Part shown: one piece after another, positions 1 to 8,936 of the stretch
Layout of the letters: each line of letters opens with the position of its first letter
Numbering within the stretch: the first letter of the stretch is position 1
NCBI GenBank assembly: GCA_964425745.1
Contig: CAYRNW010000009.1
Location: forward strand, 34,339-98,338
Reading direction: 5' to 3'
Length of the DNA stretch: 64,000 nt
Source: CALCNS01 sp964425745
Lineage (GTDB): Bacteria > Bacillota > JAAYKD01
Notes under the pieces: generated by a model
Told to the model about the DNA's origin: nothing
The model's input: only the letters and a program-made list of their open reading frames with translations
Databases searched by the model: none
Program-made: the position numbers and the translations under genes

Positions 1-144
1 CCGTTGGAATAAAATGGTGGTGAAGACTTGTTGGTAGTTGATCGACTGAAACCATTTGTATTCAGTGAAGTAAAAGGCCATCGTGCCAACACTTCCTACC
101 AATAAGAAGAGAATGGCTATTAGCCATGTAAAACGTTTTCTCAT
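1..144 (-). CDS. UPF0182 family membrane protein, N-terminal part (runs off the window)
   Basis: The minus strand from an ATG at 144 is open for 48 codons to the window edge. A ribosome binding site (AAGGAGGT, 151-158) lies 6 bases upstream. The visible protein starts with a basic stretch (MRKRF), then a hydrophobic segment at residues 7-25, then YFTEYKWFQSINY. That aromatic stretch after the first membrane helix resembles the N-terminus of UPF0182 (COG1615) integral membrane proteins, which are much longer and of unknown role. Only the start is visible, so the family call rests on a short match. Confidence 0.6.
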   Translation of the reverse strand, partial: MRKRFTWLIAILFLLVGSVGTMAFYFTEYKWFQSINYQQVFTTILFQR

Positions 145-175
145 AGAGGTACCTCCTTCTTAAAAACCTAGTTCT

Positions 176-198
176 ATTATAGCAAACCTTTAGTCAAA
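176..198 (-). promoter_or_regulatory. Promoter of the UPF0182 gene (extended -10)
   Basis: On the minus strand the -10 box TATAAT (176-181) is preceded by TGC, giving an extended -10. A weak -35 (TTTCAA) lies 17 bases upstream. The predicted start is near 169, just before the ribosome binding site of the minus-strand gene. Confidence 0.5.
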
Positions 199-282
199 TT
201 GAAATAAGTTTTTTGTTAGATGCAGGAAAATTCTTGCGATTGTCGAAATAATAAGATACAGAATATCAAGGAGGCGATTCAC

Positions 283-1440
283 TTGAACAAATATGCAATC
301 AAAGGTGGTTCCGTGTGGACCATGGCAAAAGGAAACATTGAAAACGGTGTAGTTTTAGTAGAAGGTAAGAAAATCGTAAAAGTAGGAGATGAGAAAACAA
401 AAATCCCGGCTGGTTATACCGTAATCGACGCCACGGGTAAAATTGTTTTACCTGGATTGATCGACGCTCACAGCCATGTATCTCTTTTTGGGGACCCTTC
501 AATTTGGGCAACCAGTGACGGTAATGAGAAAAGTGGTGCCATTCAAGCAAAATTACGTGGAATCGATTCTTTGAATCCAGATGACCCGGCCATTCCTGTC
601 GTTCGTGAAGGCGGCTTTACTGCTGTTTATACCGGACCCGGTAGTTCTAATCTTATTGGTGGTACCGGCTTCGTGATGAAACTCAAAGGTCGCACAGCAG
701 AAGAGATGATTATTCCCGGAACAGAAGGCATGAAAATGGCATTAGGCGAGAACCCAAAACGTAATTATGAAGGCAAAACCAATGGCACACGCATGGGGAA
801 TGCGGCCGTTTTACGTGAAGCGTTGTTCAAAGCGGTTACCTATATGAATAAAGTTGAACAAGCAAAAGCCGATGGCAAACCAGCTCCTGATCGAGATATG
901 AACTCGGAAGCACTGATTCCCGTTTTGAAGCGCGAAATGAAGGCTCGTATTCATGCACATCGTGCGGATGATATCATGACCGCGATTCGTATCGCCGAAG
1001 AATTCAACTTAGATTACATTATTGAGCACTGCACTGAAGGTTATAAAATCGCCGACATCTTGGCTGCTAAAAAAGTCAAAGCCACCGTAGGTCCTTTGAA
1101 TATGGGTCACAGTAAACATGAGTTATGGAATGTTTCTTGGAAAAACCCGGCTGTGTTGGCCGAAGCTGGAGTTATGGTTGCTCTGCAACAAGATACTTCC
1201 GCTCATACCATATTATTGCCAATCATGGCTGGTTATGCAGTCAAAGAAGGCATGAAATATGAAGATGCTTTAAGAGGTATCACCATTATTCCTGCAGAAA
1301 TGCTGGGTGTTGGTGACCGTATGGGCTCCTTAGAAGAAGGCAAAGACGCAGATATCACAATTTTCACCGGAGATCCGTTGAGCAACTTCAGTAAATGTGT
1401 GTTCACCATGATTGACGGCGAAATCGTACATCAAATCTAA
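283..1440 (+). CDS. Metal-dependent amidohydrolase (COG1228-like)
   Basis: The gene encodes a cytosolic hydrolase of the amidohydrolase superfamily, TIM-barrel type, 385 residues. The first metal-binding motif HSH is at about residues 63-65 in LPGLIDAHSHV. Further ligands are plausible in IHAHRADD (near 224), IIEHCTEG (near 246) and QQDTSAH (near 301). The N- and C-termini (DADITIF, GEIVHQI) form the small beta-sandwich typical of imidazolonepropionase-like enzymes. I chose the TTG at 283 because AAGGAGG (268-274) lies 8 bases upstream; an in-frame ATG at 220 has no such site and adds residues unlike the family. The substrate cannot be told. The gene stands alone and ends in a strong hairpin. 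Confidence 0.85.
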   Translation: MNKYAIKGGSVWTMAKGNIENGVVLVEGKKIVKVGDEKTKIPAGYTVIDATGKIVLPGLIDAHSHVSLFGDPSIWATSDGNEKSGAIQAKLRGIDSLNPDDPAIPVVREGGFTAVYTGPGSSNLIGGTGFVMKLKGRTAEEMIIPGTEGMKMALGENPKRNYEGKTNGTRMGNAAVLREALFKAVTYMNKVEQAKADGKPAPDRDMNSEALIPVLKREMKARIHAHRADDIMTAIRIAEEFNLDYIIEHCTEGYKIADILAAKKVKATVGPLNMGHSKHELWNVSWKNPAVLAEAGVMVALQQDTSAHTILLPIMAGYAVKEGMKYEDALRGITIIPAEMLGVGDRMGSLEEGKDADITIFTGDPLSNFSKCVFTMIDGEIVHQI

Positions 1441-1453
1441 ACTATAAAAAAAC

Positions 1454-1492
1454 AGAGCTCCATCGGATTTATTTCGATGGAGCTCTTGTTTT
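1454..1492. terminator. Bidirectional terminator between convergent genes
   Basis: GAGCTCCATCG and its complement CGATGGAGCTC form an 11-bp stem, flanked by A-rich DNA on one side and TTGTTTT on the other. It can serve both the amidohydrolase and the convergent minus-strand PTS-like gene. Confidence 0.8.
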
Positions 1493-2492
1493 ATGCTTTA
1501 TCAAGGGTGTTAAGTTTCATGTCTCCCAGTTTCACCCATCCCCATTTGACTAGAATGTTGTGAAAAATGAGGGTCAATACTGCAGGAAGAACAAAATGAA
1601 GTAGAGCAATTTTCAAAAAAACATCAGGAGTATAACCCATAGCTTCTAAGGTTCCGAATTGGCCAACCAAACCACTAGTCCCCATACCGGCTCCATAGGA
1701 TGTATTTTGCATGGCGAAGACTTTTGTTGCTAAAGGTCCGGTAATGGCGGAAGCTAACGTGGGTGCAATCCAAATTTGTGGTTTGCGCATGATATTGGGA
1801 ATTTGCAACATCGAAGTGCCTAACCCCTGCGCGAGCAGACCGTTGAGTCCATTCTCTCTATAGCTGGCGACAGCGAAACCAATCATCTGAGCTGTGCACC
1901 CGGCCGTTGCTGCACCGGCTGCTAATCCGCTTAAGCCCAACATAATACTCAGAGCAGCGGAGCTGATAGGCAAAGTTAAAACCATTCCCATAATCACCGA
2001 AACGATGATTCCCATAGCGATTGGTTGAAGTAAGGTCGCTTCATTCACAATGGATCCTATGAATACAGTCGCTTGCTGAACTCCCGGGCCTAGTTTCAAT
2101 CCGGTCAGACCACCGCTAATAATCGTAACTAAGGGTACTAATACGATATCGGCTGGCGTCTTTCCAACAATCAACTGGCCAAGTTCGCTGCCAACGACAG
2201 CCGCCAAATAGGCACCTACAGGCCCGCCGGCTGCATAGCCAATGGCACCCACAGCCGCTCCAGAGAAGAGTACCAAAGGTTTTACTTTCATACTCCAGGC
2301 AATGGCAACGCCAATAGCACAACCAGTCACGGGAGAGGAGGCAGCCAAGGCACTTCCAATTGGAACTAAAAGTTCCAGCCCGGGTAATTTGGCTAATTGA
2401 GAAATGATTAAACCAATGATTAAGGATGAAAACAGACCTAAAGCCATGGCACTTAAAGCATCGAACAAATAGCGTTTGACAAATTTTTTCAA
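1491..2492 (-). CDS. PTS IIC-like membrane protein (PTS_EIIC_2 family)
   Basis: This is a polytopic membrane protein of 333 residues, very rich in Gly, Ala, Ile and Leu, with about ten predicted helices. Glycine-rich repeats (ASSPVTGCAIGVAIAW, GAAVGAIGYAAGGPVGAY, AGAATAGCTAQM) and a C-terminal GAGMGTSGLVGQFG loop match the PTS_EIIC_2 family, a branch of sugar phosphotransferase IIC proteins often found without IIA/IIB partners. None are seen nearby, so sugar transport is unproven. I chose the TTG at 2492 because an AAGGAA-type site precedes it; the longer ATG-started frame would overlap the upstream ATPase. It is last in a minus-strand operon behind the MATE pump and the ATPase, 22 bases from the latter. 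Confidence 0.75.
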   Translation of the reverse strand: MKKFVKRYLFDALSAMALGLFSSLIIGLIISQLAKLPGLELLVPIGSALAASSPVTGCAIGVAIAWSMKVKPLVLFSGAAVGAIGYAAGGPVGAYLAAVVGSELGQLIVGKTPADIVLVPLVTIISGGLTGLKLGPGVQQATVFIGSIVNEATLLQPIAMGIIVSVIMGMVLTLPISSAALSIMLGLSGLAAGAATAGCTAQMIGFAVASYRENGLNGLLAQGLGTSMLQIPNIMRKPQIWIAPTLASAITGPLATKVFAMQNTSYGAGMGTSGLVGQFGTLEAMGYTPDVFLKIALLHFVLPAVLTLIFHNILVKWGWVKLGDMKLNTLDKA

Positions 2493-2514
2493 AATAAATT
2501 CCTTCTCTCTTTCT

Positions 2515-3336
2515 CTATCTAGGTTTGAGATGATGTAAGAATGCCTGAGGATTATTGAGAAACATGCGGGTAAAACGGACATGTTCTAAGCTGTCGTAAT
2601 CGGTTTCAGCAACAGCACCTTGATCAAACGAGAAGATTTGAGCTCCGGGATACGCCAGGAGAATTGGAGAATGGGTAGCAATGATAAACTGATTCCCCTG
2701 TTCTTCTCCTTGAAGCAATAAGTCCAAGAAAGCAAGTTGGCGCATGGGAGATAAAGCAGCTTCTGGTTCGTCCATGAGATAAATACTGTTACGTTGAATT
2801 CGAGAGGAGAAGAGCTGCAAATAACTTTCCCCATGAGATTGAGCATCGGGATTCTCGCCATAGCGACTACTAATTGCATCCCGATTTCCCCGTAAGGATC
2901 CGGTGGCTAATTGGATTCCATAGTCAGAAGAACCGGCTTCTTCCATTTCACGCCGCAAGGATTCTTCTTCACGTTCCAATTCCCGTTGCATTTGTCCAAT
3001 TCGTTGGATGAATCCGAAGAAGTCTTCGGCTCGTAAGAAAAAGCCTTGGTGGACCACCTTACTCACCCATTGCAGCTGCAGAGTAGCAGCTAATCGCCTT
3101 GCTGCATCCAAACTAGGATCCGTAGCGACCGGATGTGTTCCGATTGTGGGGAAATTTAATTTGGCAGCGAGCCCTTCTAATAAGGTGGATTTTCCACTGC
3201 CGTTTTCTCCAACAAAAAAGCAAATTGGACTCTTGAATTCTAAATTTTTCAGATTTTTAACGGTTGACACATTGAAAGGATATTGATCCTGCTTCCGTGT
3301 AGGCGTTTTGAGAACAATCCCCTTTAACAATGGCAT
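2515..3336 (-). CDS. AAA/ABC-type ATPase (COG3910 family)
   Basis: This is a soluble ATPase of 273 residues. Walker A is FVGENGSGKST at about residues 42-52, and an ABC-like Walker B is SIYLMDEPEAALSP near 190-200, followed by IIATHSPILLAYP, the usual His switch. There is no membrane segment and no obvious permease partner. The family (predicted ATPase COG3910) is related to the SMC/ABC and OLD-like class and its role is unknown. I start at the ATG at 3336, which follows GGAGGTGTAACC and lies 2 bases after the MATE stop; the longer frame adds a Ser/Arg-rich tail that is just the end of the MATE gene in another frame. It is probably translated together with its neighbours. Confidence 0.8.
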   Translation of the reverse strand: MPLLKGIVLKTPTRKQDQYPFNVSTVKNLKNLEFKSPICFFVGENGSGKSTLLEGLAAKLNFPTIGTHPVATDPSLDAARRLAATLQLQWVSKVVHQGFFLRAEDFFGFIQRIGQMQRELEREEESLRREMEEAGSSDYGIQLATGSLRGNRDAISSRYGENPDAQSHGESYLQLFSSRIQRNSIYLMDEPEAALSPMRQLAFLDLLLQGEEQGNQFIIATHSPILLAYPGAQIFSFDQGAVAETDYDSLEHVRFTRMFLNNPQAFLHHLKPR

Positions 3337-3338
3337 GG

Positions 3339-4712
3339 TTACACCTCCTCGGACTCCAAATTCTCGCGAGTGAGATTGCGAATCCAGCGATCTCCGCCTG
3401 CTCGCCAATACGCTAGAATCACTTTGATAGGCTCGTCAATTTTTAAGAAGAAGAAGACGGAAGCACTTGCCAAATGCCAGACTTGTGCAGCTACAAAACC
3501 CATGGGTAAAGCTAATGCCCAGAGGAACGTTACATCTAAGAAGAGTACGAATTTGGTATCGCCTCCCGCTCGTAAAGCCCCTAAACTTACCGGGGAATAG
3601 AGACATTGCATTAATGCTACTAGAGCTGTAATATTCATAAATTGATGGGTTAACAGCTTGGTAGATTCGTCGATTTGATACAAGTTTATGAAAAATCCCT
3701 TGCTAAACAAGATGAACCCCGCTGTACCGACCCCAATGATCGCTGATAAAATCATGATCGTGTTGATATAAGGTCGAACTTTATGCATTTGATTTGAGCC
3801 TAAGGTTTTACCCATGATGACAGAAGAGGCGCTGAGAACACCGTAAATGAAAACCATCGACATTTGCATCAATGCTTGCGAAATACTATGGGCAGTCGTT
3901 GCTTGCTTGCCCAAATGGCCCAAAACCATCGCTTGTGCAGAAGAACCGAATCCCCATAAAAATTCATTGAGGATTACCGGACTTGCATTTCGCAAAAAAT
4001 CCCCCTGTAACACAGGGTCATGAACAAAGAAATCTCGGAAATGAAGCTTAATACGATCTTCACGCAATCCCATGTAGGCTAAGACGAACAGGAAACTGAG
4101 AACACGCGCAATTACTTGAGCCCAGGCGGCTCCGGAAATCCCCATTGCCGGCAAACCGAATCGCCCAAAAATCAAAATCCAATTCAAGAACGTGGTAGTG
4201 GCTAAAGAGAACAAGGTTACCCAAAAACTCATCCACACTCGTTCAACGCTTCGCAAAATGGCTAAAGTTGTATTGGTTAGACCATAAAACGGATAAGCCA
4301 AAGCCGTAATTCGTAAGTAAAGTGCCCCCTCCGCCAACACATCGGGATCCGATGTAAAGAAACTCATAATCACTCGAGGAAATAGACCCATAATCGCGGC
4401 AAAGATTAAAGAAGCAAAAACACTGTATCGTAAAACAATGGCGGTCAAACGACGAATGGCTGCAGTATCACCTTTCCCCCAATATTGCGCGGTTAAAACG
4501 GAAGCGCCGGCAGCAAAGCCCATGGTAAGTAACGTAAATATAAAAAGCGGTTGATTCCCCAAAGAAGAAGCCGCGATTTGTGTGCTCCCCAGTTGTCCGA
4601 GCATTAAAGTGCCAATTAGGGATACTCCTTGATTAACCATGTTTTGTAAAGCAATGGGCAATGAAATCGCCAATAATAGACGATAAAACTCCCTATCTTT
4701 TACCATTTTCAT
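3339..4712 (-). CDS. MATE family efflux transporter
   Basis: This is a membrane pump of 457 residues with about 12 helices in two homologous halves, the normal MATE size. Recognisable family stretches are ISLPIALQNMVNQGVSL at the first helix, FTLLTMGFAAGASVLTAQYWG, and GALRAGGDTKFVLFLD in the second half. MATE pumps export cationic drugs or metabolites using Na+ or H+ gradients; the substrate is unknown. The ATG at 4712 has AGGAGGTG 8 bases upstream. It is the first gene of a three-gene minus-strand operon with the COG3910 ATPase and the PTS IIC-like protein. It is a distant relative of the two MATE genes that start divergently at 4916 and 6437. Confidence 0.9.
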   Translation of the reverse strand: MKMVKDREFYRLLLAISLPIALQNMVNQGVSLIGTLMLGQLGSTQIAASSLGNQPLFIFTLLTMGFAAGASVLTAQYWGKGDTAAIRRLTAIVLRYSVFASLIFAAIMGLFPRVIMSFFTSDPDVLAEGALYLRITALAYPFYGLTNTTLAILRSVERVWMSFWVTLFSLATTTFLNWILIFGRFGLPAMGISGAAWAQVIARVLSFLFVLAYMGLREDRIKLHFRDFFVHDPVLQGDFLRNASPVILNEFLWGFGSSAQAMVLGHLGKQATTAHSISQALMQMSMVFIYGVLSASSVIMGKTLGSNQMHKVRPYINTIMILSAIIGVGTAGFILFSKGFFINLYQIDESTKLLTHQFMNITALVALMQCLYSPVSLGALRAGGDTKFVLFLDVTFLWALALPMGFVAAQVWHLASASVFFFLKIDEPIKVILAYWRAGGDRWIRNLTRENLESEEV

Positions 4713-4848
4713 AGGTACTTCACCTCCTTTTAGCGTAGAATTTCACAAAAGCAATTCAGTATACCACATTATCCTATGTTTGGTAAATTCCTTGCCTCTA
4801 ATCTTTGAAATAAGACAAAAAGCATAGAGATATACTACAAATGTTCTA

Positions 4849-4877
4849 TTGCTACTATGAAATCTTCGTGATATGCT
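4849..4877 (+). promoter_or_regulatory. Promoter of the first tandem MATE gene
   Basis: TTGCTA (4849-4854) and TATGCT (4872-4877) are separated by 17 bases, a good sigma-A arrangement 39 bases before the start codon. Confidence 0.5.
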
Positions 4878-4915
4878 ACTTTTAATGGAATAAGCTGTAA
4901 AAGAGGATGATGACC

Positions 4916-6286
4916 ATGCCTAAGCGCTTGCAACTAAGTCCCCAAAACCAAAAATTGTTCAAATTGTTCTGGCCGATTTTAGTTGAACAAGCCTTGACCA
5001 TTTTGGTTGGCATGGTTTCAACCATTCTGGTTTCCAATGTAGGAGACTATGCGGTAGCCGGAGTGAACTTGGTTGATACGATTAATCAAATGATCATTAT
5101 CTTCTTCAACGCCTTGGCTGCGGGTGCAACCGTCATGGTAGCACAGCATATTGGAGCGCAGCGAAACCAGAAAGCCGGCGAAACAGCAGCTCAGTCGGTG
5201 GTTTTGGTGGTGGGGCTTGCTGCAGTCATGGGGGGATTGACCTTTACCTTTGCACGACCAATTCTGCATCTCTTATATGGAAATGCAGCCGCCAATGTTT
5301 TACAGGTCAGTGAAATCTACATGCGCTTTTCAGCAATCAGTTACTTATTTTTAGGTCTATTTAGTGTTTCAGCCGGAGCTACACGTGCATCAGGGGATTC
5401 TAAGACGCCTATGAAAGCAGCTCTACTTTCAAACTTAGTGAATATCAGCGTAGCCGCGCTTTTAATCTTTGTCTTTCATTTGGAAGTATATGCTGTTTCG
5501 GTTGCGGTTTTATCGGCTCGCATGGTCAGTGGGTTATTTATGTTCTACCATGTCCGCAAGCGTCAGAGTGGTCCGCTTGTTCTACCAAAAATTAAAATTA
5601 AAGTGGACTGGGAGTTGGTTCGACCGGTACTCAATATCGGTGTTCCATCGGGTATTGACTCCTTGATTTTCCAAGGGGCTAAAGTTTTGATTTCGGTCTT
5701 CCTTTCCGGTATGGGAACCAAAGCGATGCAGGCGAATGCCATTGTCAATTCTGCCGGTGGATATTTGTGGTTGGTAGGCAATGCGATGCAAGTGGCAGCG
5801 GTTACGATGGTTGGGCAAGCCTATGGCGCCAGACTCTACAAAACAGCCAAACAATGGATGCGAAAACTTTTGCTTTATACCGCAGGAATTCAAATACTGA
5901 TGCTGGTTCCTTATCTTTTGTTTTTGAACACCTTGATTTCGTTTTATGCACCTTCTCCTGAGAGTGCCTTCTTGGCGAAACGCATTCTTACCATTATATC
6001 GATTGCTCAACCCTTTGTTTATGGAGCAGCCTTTGTCTTGCCCCAATGCTTGCGAGCGACTGGCGATGCCAGAAATACGATGGTGATTTCTGTCATCAGC
6101 TTGTTTGCGTTAAGGCTGTTTTTTGGATGGTTCTTTGCCCTTTATTTGGGGTGGGGTGTATTTGGTATCTGGATGGGTATGCTAGCAGATTGGCTGGGGA
6201 GAGGGTTGGGATTTCTCTGGAGACTGGAAGCGAATCGGTGGCATGGGGGAAAAATCCCGGAAGATGAAGGGGTTATTGCCTCTTAA
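4916..6286 (+). CDS. MATE family efflux transporter (tandem copy 1)
   Basis: This is a 12-helix MATE pump of 456 residues. It opens with LFWPILVEQALTILVGMVST, and GATRASGDSKTPM and CLRATGDARNTM mark equivalent positions in the two halves of the internal repeat. Two ATGs at 4907 and 4910 sit too close to the ribosome binding site AAAAGAGG (4899-4906); the ATG at 4916 has the right 9-base gap. It is strongly similar to the next gene over its whole length, including the near-identical stretch ILVSNVGDYAVAGVNLVD, so the two arose by tandem duplication. Substrate unknown. Confidence 0.9.
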   Translation: MPKRLQLSPQNQKLFKLFWPILVEQALTILVGMVSTILVSNVGDYAVAGVNLVDTINQMIIIFFNALAAGATVMVAQHIGAQRNQKAGETAAQSVVLVVGLAAVMGGLTFTFARPILHLLYGNAAANVLQVSEIYMRFSAISYLFLGLFSVSAGATRASGDSKTPMKAALLSNLVNISVAALLIFVFHLEVYAVSVAVLSARMVSGLFMFYHVRKRQSGPLVLPKIKIKVDWELVRPVLNIGVPSGIDSLIFQGAKVLISVFLSGMGTKAMQANAIVNSAGGYLWLVGNAMQVAAVTMVGQAYGARLYKTAKQWMRKLLLYTAGIQILMLVPYLLFLNTLISFYAPSPESAFLAKRILTIISIAQPFVYGAAFVLPQCLRATGDARNTMVISVISLFALRLFFGWFFALYLGWGVFGIWMGMLADWLGRGLGFLWRLEANRWHGGKIPEDEGVIAS

Positions 6287-6340
6287 TAAGAACCTAACCT
6301 GAAAAATCAGAAAGCGAAGGAATCCCCTTTTTGAAGGTTA

Positions 6341-6369
6341 TTGCACCACAAACAAAAGCGTGCTATCCT
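6341..6369 (+). promoter_or_regulatory. Promoter of the second tandem MATE gene
   Basis: TTGCAC (6341-6346), a 17-base spacer and TATCCT (6364-6369) lie in the 150-base gap between the two MATE genes, so the second copy probably has its own promoter. Confidence 0.5.
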
Positions 6370-6436
6370 TATGTACTATTTAAAGCGAATGCAGAAACTT
6401 TAGTTTACAGAAGGATTATCACGGAGAGGAGTCTTA

Positions 6437-7825
6437 TTGTTGAATCCTAAACCAGGTTTCTTGAAAGAGAACAAACGATTGCTGCAATTATTTTGGCCGA
6501 TCATGATTGAACAAGGGCTTACCATTTTAGTCGGCGCTGTATCAACCATCTTGGTTTCTAATGTTGGCGATTATGCCGTTGCCGGCGTCAACCTAGTAGA
6601 TTCCATAAACAATTTGATTATCATCTTCTTTAATGCCATGGCCTCTGGTGCCACGGTTGTGGTCGCCCAAAGGATTGGTGCTCGTAAAAATAAAGAAGCC
6701 GGAGAAACGGCAGCACAAGCCATTGTATTAGTGGTAAGCATGGCAATCATTGTTGGAACATTTGCCTTTTTCTTTGCAGATCCCATTTTGCGGAGCTTAT
6801 ACGGCCGTTCTGCAGAGAATGTATTGAGCTCAGGGACCATTTATATGCGCTTTTCCGGAATCAGTTACCTTTTCTTAGGTCTGTTCTCGGTTTGTGCCGG
6901 TGTAACAAGAGCCTCGGGAGACTCAAAAACCCCAATGGTTGGTGCCTTTGTTTCGAACATCATTAATATTTCTATTGCTGCAACCTTAATCTATGGCTAT
7001 GACTTAGGTGTTTATGCGGTAGCTATTGCCATGTTGTCTGCGCGTATTGGTGCAGCTCTGTTCATGTTTTACATGGTTAGTCATCGAAAATTCGGTGAAT
7101 TGGTTTTGCCCAAGATTACCTTACGGCTGAATATGGATGTGATACGTCCGATTCTGAAAATCGGTGTGCCTTCGGGTGTCGATTCTCTGATTTTCCAAGG
7201 TGCAAAAGTGCTGGTTTCGGTATTCTTATCGGGAATGGGAACAGCCGCTCTACAAGCGAATGCAATCGTCAGTTCTTTGAGCGGATTCATTAACTTAGGT
7301 GCCAACGCCTTCTCTATTGTTGGAGTGACAGTGGTAGGTCAGTCGTATGGGGCTCGCATGTATAAGCAAGCTAAAACGTTGATGCGTAAGATTTGCTTGT
7401 ATTCATCCGCTATTCAAGTAATTGCAGGAATCCCTTTCCTGATTTTCCTTGATCCAATGATTGCCTCTTACGGGCCTTCTCCGGCAGCAGCCGAAGCAGC
7501 GAAATTGATTTTGACGATTAGTGTCATCATGCATCCTTTGTTGTATCCTACGGCGTTCGTGTTACCCGGTTCTTTACGTGCAACGGGAGATGCTCGGAAT
7601 ACCATGATTATCTCAATCATTAGCCTGTTCAGTTTACGTCTTATGGGTTCTTGGTTCTTGGGTGTAAAAATGGGCTTAGGGGTCGTTGGAATTTGGCTCT
7701 CCATGTTCTCCGATTGGGGAGGTCGCACCATAGGGTTTGTATACCGATTGGAAAAAAACCTCTGGCATGGTGGTAAAGAGCCTTTGGATGAAGGCGACGT
7801 CAATCCCCTTACCGGGGACAACTAA
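6437..7825 (+). CDS. MATE family efflux transporter (tandem copy 2)
   Basis: This is a MATE pump of 462 residues, paralogous to the gene just upstream (LFWPIMIEQGLTILVGAVST, ILVSNVGDYAVAGVNLVD, GVTRASGDSKTPM, SLRATGDARNTMII). The start is one of two adjacent TTG codons, 6437 or 6440; GGAGAGGA (6423-6430) sits 6 or 9 bases upstream, so 6440 is equally possible. The conserved loops match copy 1 almost residue for residue while several helices differ, as expected if the copies have diverged in substrate pocket. The C-terminal tail (KEPLDEGDVNPLTGDN) is slightly longer. It is followed by a strong hairpin. Confidence 0.9.
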   Translation: MLNPKPGFLKENKRLLQLFWPIMIEQGLTILVGAVSTILVSNVGDYAVAGVNLVDSINNLIIIFFNAMASGATVVVAQRIGARKNKEAGETAAQAIVLVVSMAIIVGTFAFFFADPILRSLYGRSAENVLSSGTIYMRFSGISYLFLGLFSVCAGVTRASGDSKTPMVGAFVSNIINISIAATLIYGYDLGVYAVAIAMLSARIGAALFMFYMVSHRKFGELVLPKITLRLNMDVIRPILKIGVPSGVDSLIFQGAKVLVSVFLSGMGTAALQANAIVSSLSGFINLGANAFSIVGVTVVGQSYGARMYKQAKTLMRKICLYSSAIQVIAGIPFLIFLDPMIASYGPSPAAAEAAKLILTISVIMHPLLYPTAFVLPGSLRATGDARNTMIISIISLFSLRLMGSWFLGVKMGLGVVGIWLSMFSDWGGRTIGFVYRLEKNLWHGGKEPLDEGDVNPLTGDN

Positions 7826-7835
7826 AAGAATATAA

Positions 7836-7866
7836 AAAGCGTGTCATGCGGATGCGCTTTTTATTT
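7836..7866 (+). terminator. Rho-independent terminator after the MATE pair
   Basis: AAAAAGCG and CGCTTTTT form the stem around an 11-14 base loop, ending in T-rich sequence 10 bases after the MATE stop. Confidence 0.7.
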
Positions 7867-7871
7867 GTACT

Positions 7872-7900
7872 TTGACAAGGTGAAAGTTGAGTAATATAAT
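7872..7900 (+). promoter_or_regulatory. Strong sigma-A promoter of the aminotransferase operon
   Basis: A perfect consensus -35 TTGACA (7872-7877) and perfect -10 TATAAT (7895-7900) are separated by 17 bases. The predicted start near 7907 is 46 bases before the GTG at 7953. Confidence 0.85.
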
Positions 7901-7952
7901 AGTGCTGGCAATAATTTACAGAACAGCCAAAAAATGAGAGAGGTGATTTTCA

Positions 7953-8917
7953 GTGAATGAATCTAAACTAAGAGAGCTTTACAGTAATAGGGGAGTCTCG
8001 GCTACAGCTACCGACGCTGCAATCCAAGTTTGCCAGCAATTCGAAAAGCCATGCAGAAACAAGGAGTATCTTTTGAAACGGTAACGGTTGATTTTATCAG
8101 AAGTTACATCAAGAATCTAATCGAGCACGGGGAGAATGATCTGACAACCTTGGTAGCGTTGGCTCGTTATTTTCTTCTGATCGGACGCAACGAAATTTAC
8201 GTCTATTTTACTTCTTTAGTCGGTGGAAGAGGAGTCATTGAAAACATCACCGAGAGGGTTGCTACATATCAGGGAACAGAAGTTGCCGAAACCTTGAAAG
8301 AAAGAACCGGAAAACTCCCTTTGGGTACAGATCCCGAGGACCAACCTGAATTTACTGCAAATTTCATGGAAGAATTGAAAAAGTTGGTTCCTGCAGAGAA
8401 AATCGGTTGTATCATGGCTGGTAACAACCACGGAATCCCGCGGGAAGCGTTCCTGAAGGATAAGTTACGCTATGAAGAATTGGGTTCCTTAGACGAATTT
8501 CTGGTGGAGTTTCACAAACGAAAAGTCGCTGAACTACAAGAGCATTGTGACAATGGAACGGTTTGGTACGAGCAAACCATTACCCAAGAAGTAGTGGATT
8601 TTGTCGCGGGGAATCAGGAGCTCTTATCGGCCGTGCGAGAAGGAGATACACTCTATATCACGAAAATTCCATATGATCCGGCAACCTACTTACATCTGAC
8701 AGATCCAAAAATGATACGTTACTATGCATGCCATTGTCCTTTTGTTCGAGAAGCCATATTAAAAGGAGAGCCTCAAATACCGGGAGAATGGTGTAATTGT
8801 AGTGCCGGTTTTGAAAAGTTCCCTTTTGATGTCATCTTAGACCGAGATCATAAGGCAAAGGTGATTGCTTCTGCTTTGAAAGGGGATCCCCTCTGCCGAT
8901 TCGCAATTCAATTATAA
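7953..8917 (+). CDS. Cys-rich protein of unknown function with an apparent 1-base frameshift
   Basis: A GTG at 7953 with GAGAGGTG 8 bases upstream opens a frame that stops at 8082-8084. The rest of the protein lies in the -1 frame, open from 7991 to 8917. Adding one A to the run AAAA at 8044-8047 joins them into one smooth protein of about 321 residues, reading FEKAMQKQGVSFETV at the joint. The body has TLVALARYFYLI-like helices (TLVALARYFLLIGRNE) and a C-terminal cysteine cluster CHCPFVREAI then EWCNCSAGF, ending DPLCRFAIQL. This resembles an uncharacterised family of Clostridia (possibly DUF6144, from memory, not checked). The reading is a mutation, a sequencing error or a slip site; if unrepaired, only a shorter product from the TTG at 8030 or the ATG at 8051 would be made. 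An aminotransferase follows. Confidence 0.65.
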
Positions 8918-8936
8918 ATAGAGAGAGGTTTTTATT

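Noticed and set aside
2493..2582. ATG at 2582 as start of the PTS IIC-like gene
   Set aside because: It would overlap the end of the ATPase gene by 68 bases and add a segment without family similarity; TTG 2492 has a ribosome binding site.
4804..4835. TTGAAA and TATACT as a promoter for the first tandem MATE gene
   Set aside because: The spacer is 20 bases; the TTGCTA/TATGCT pair at 4849-4877 has a 17-base spacer and is better placed.
5582..6046. Open frame of 154 codons on the minus strand
   Set aside because: It is a shadow of the first tandem MATE gene; its composition (Asn/Gln/Arg-rich) is not that of a real protein.
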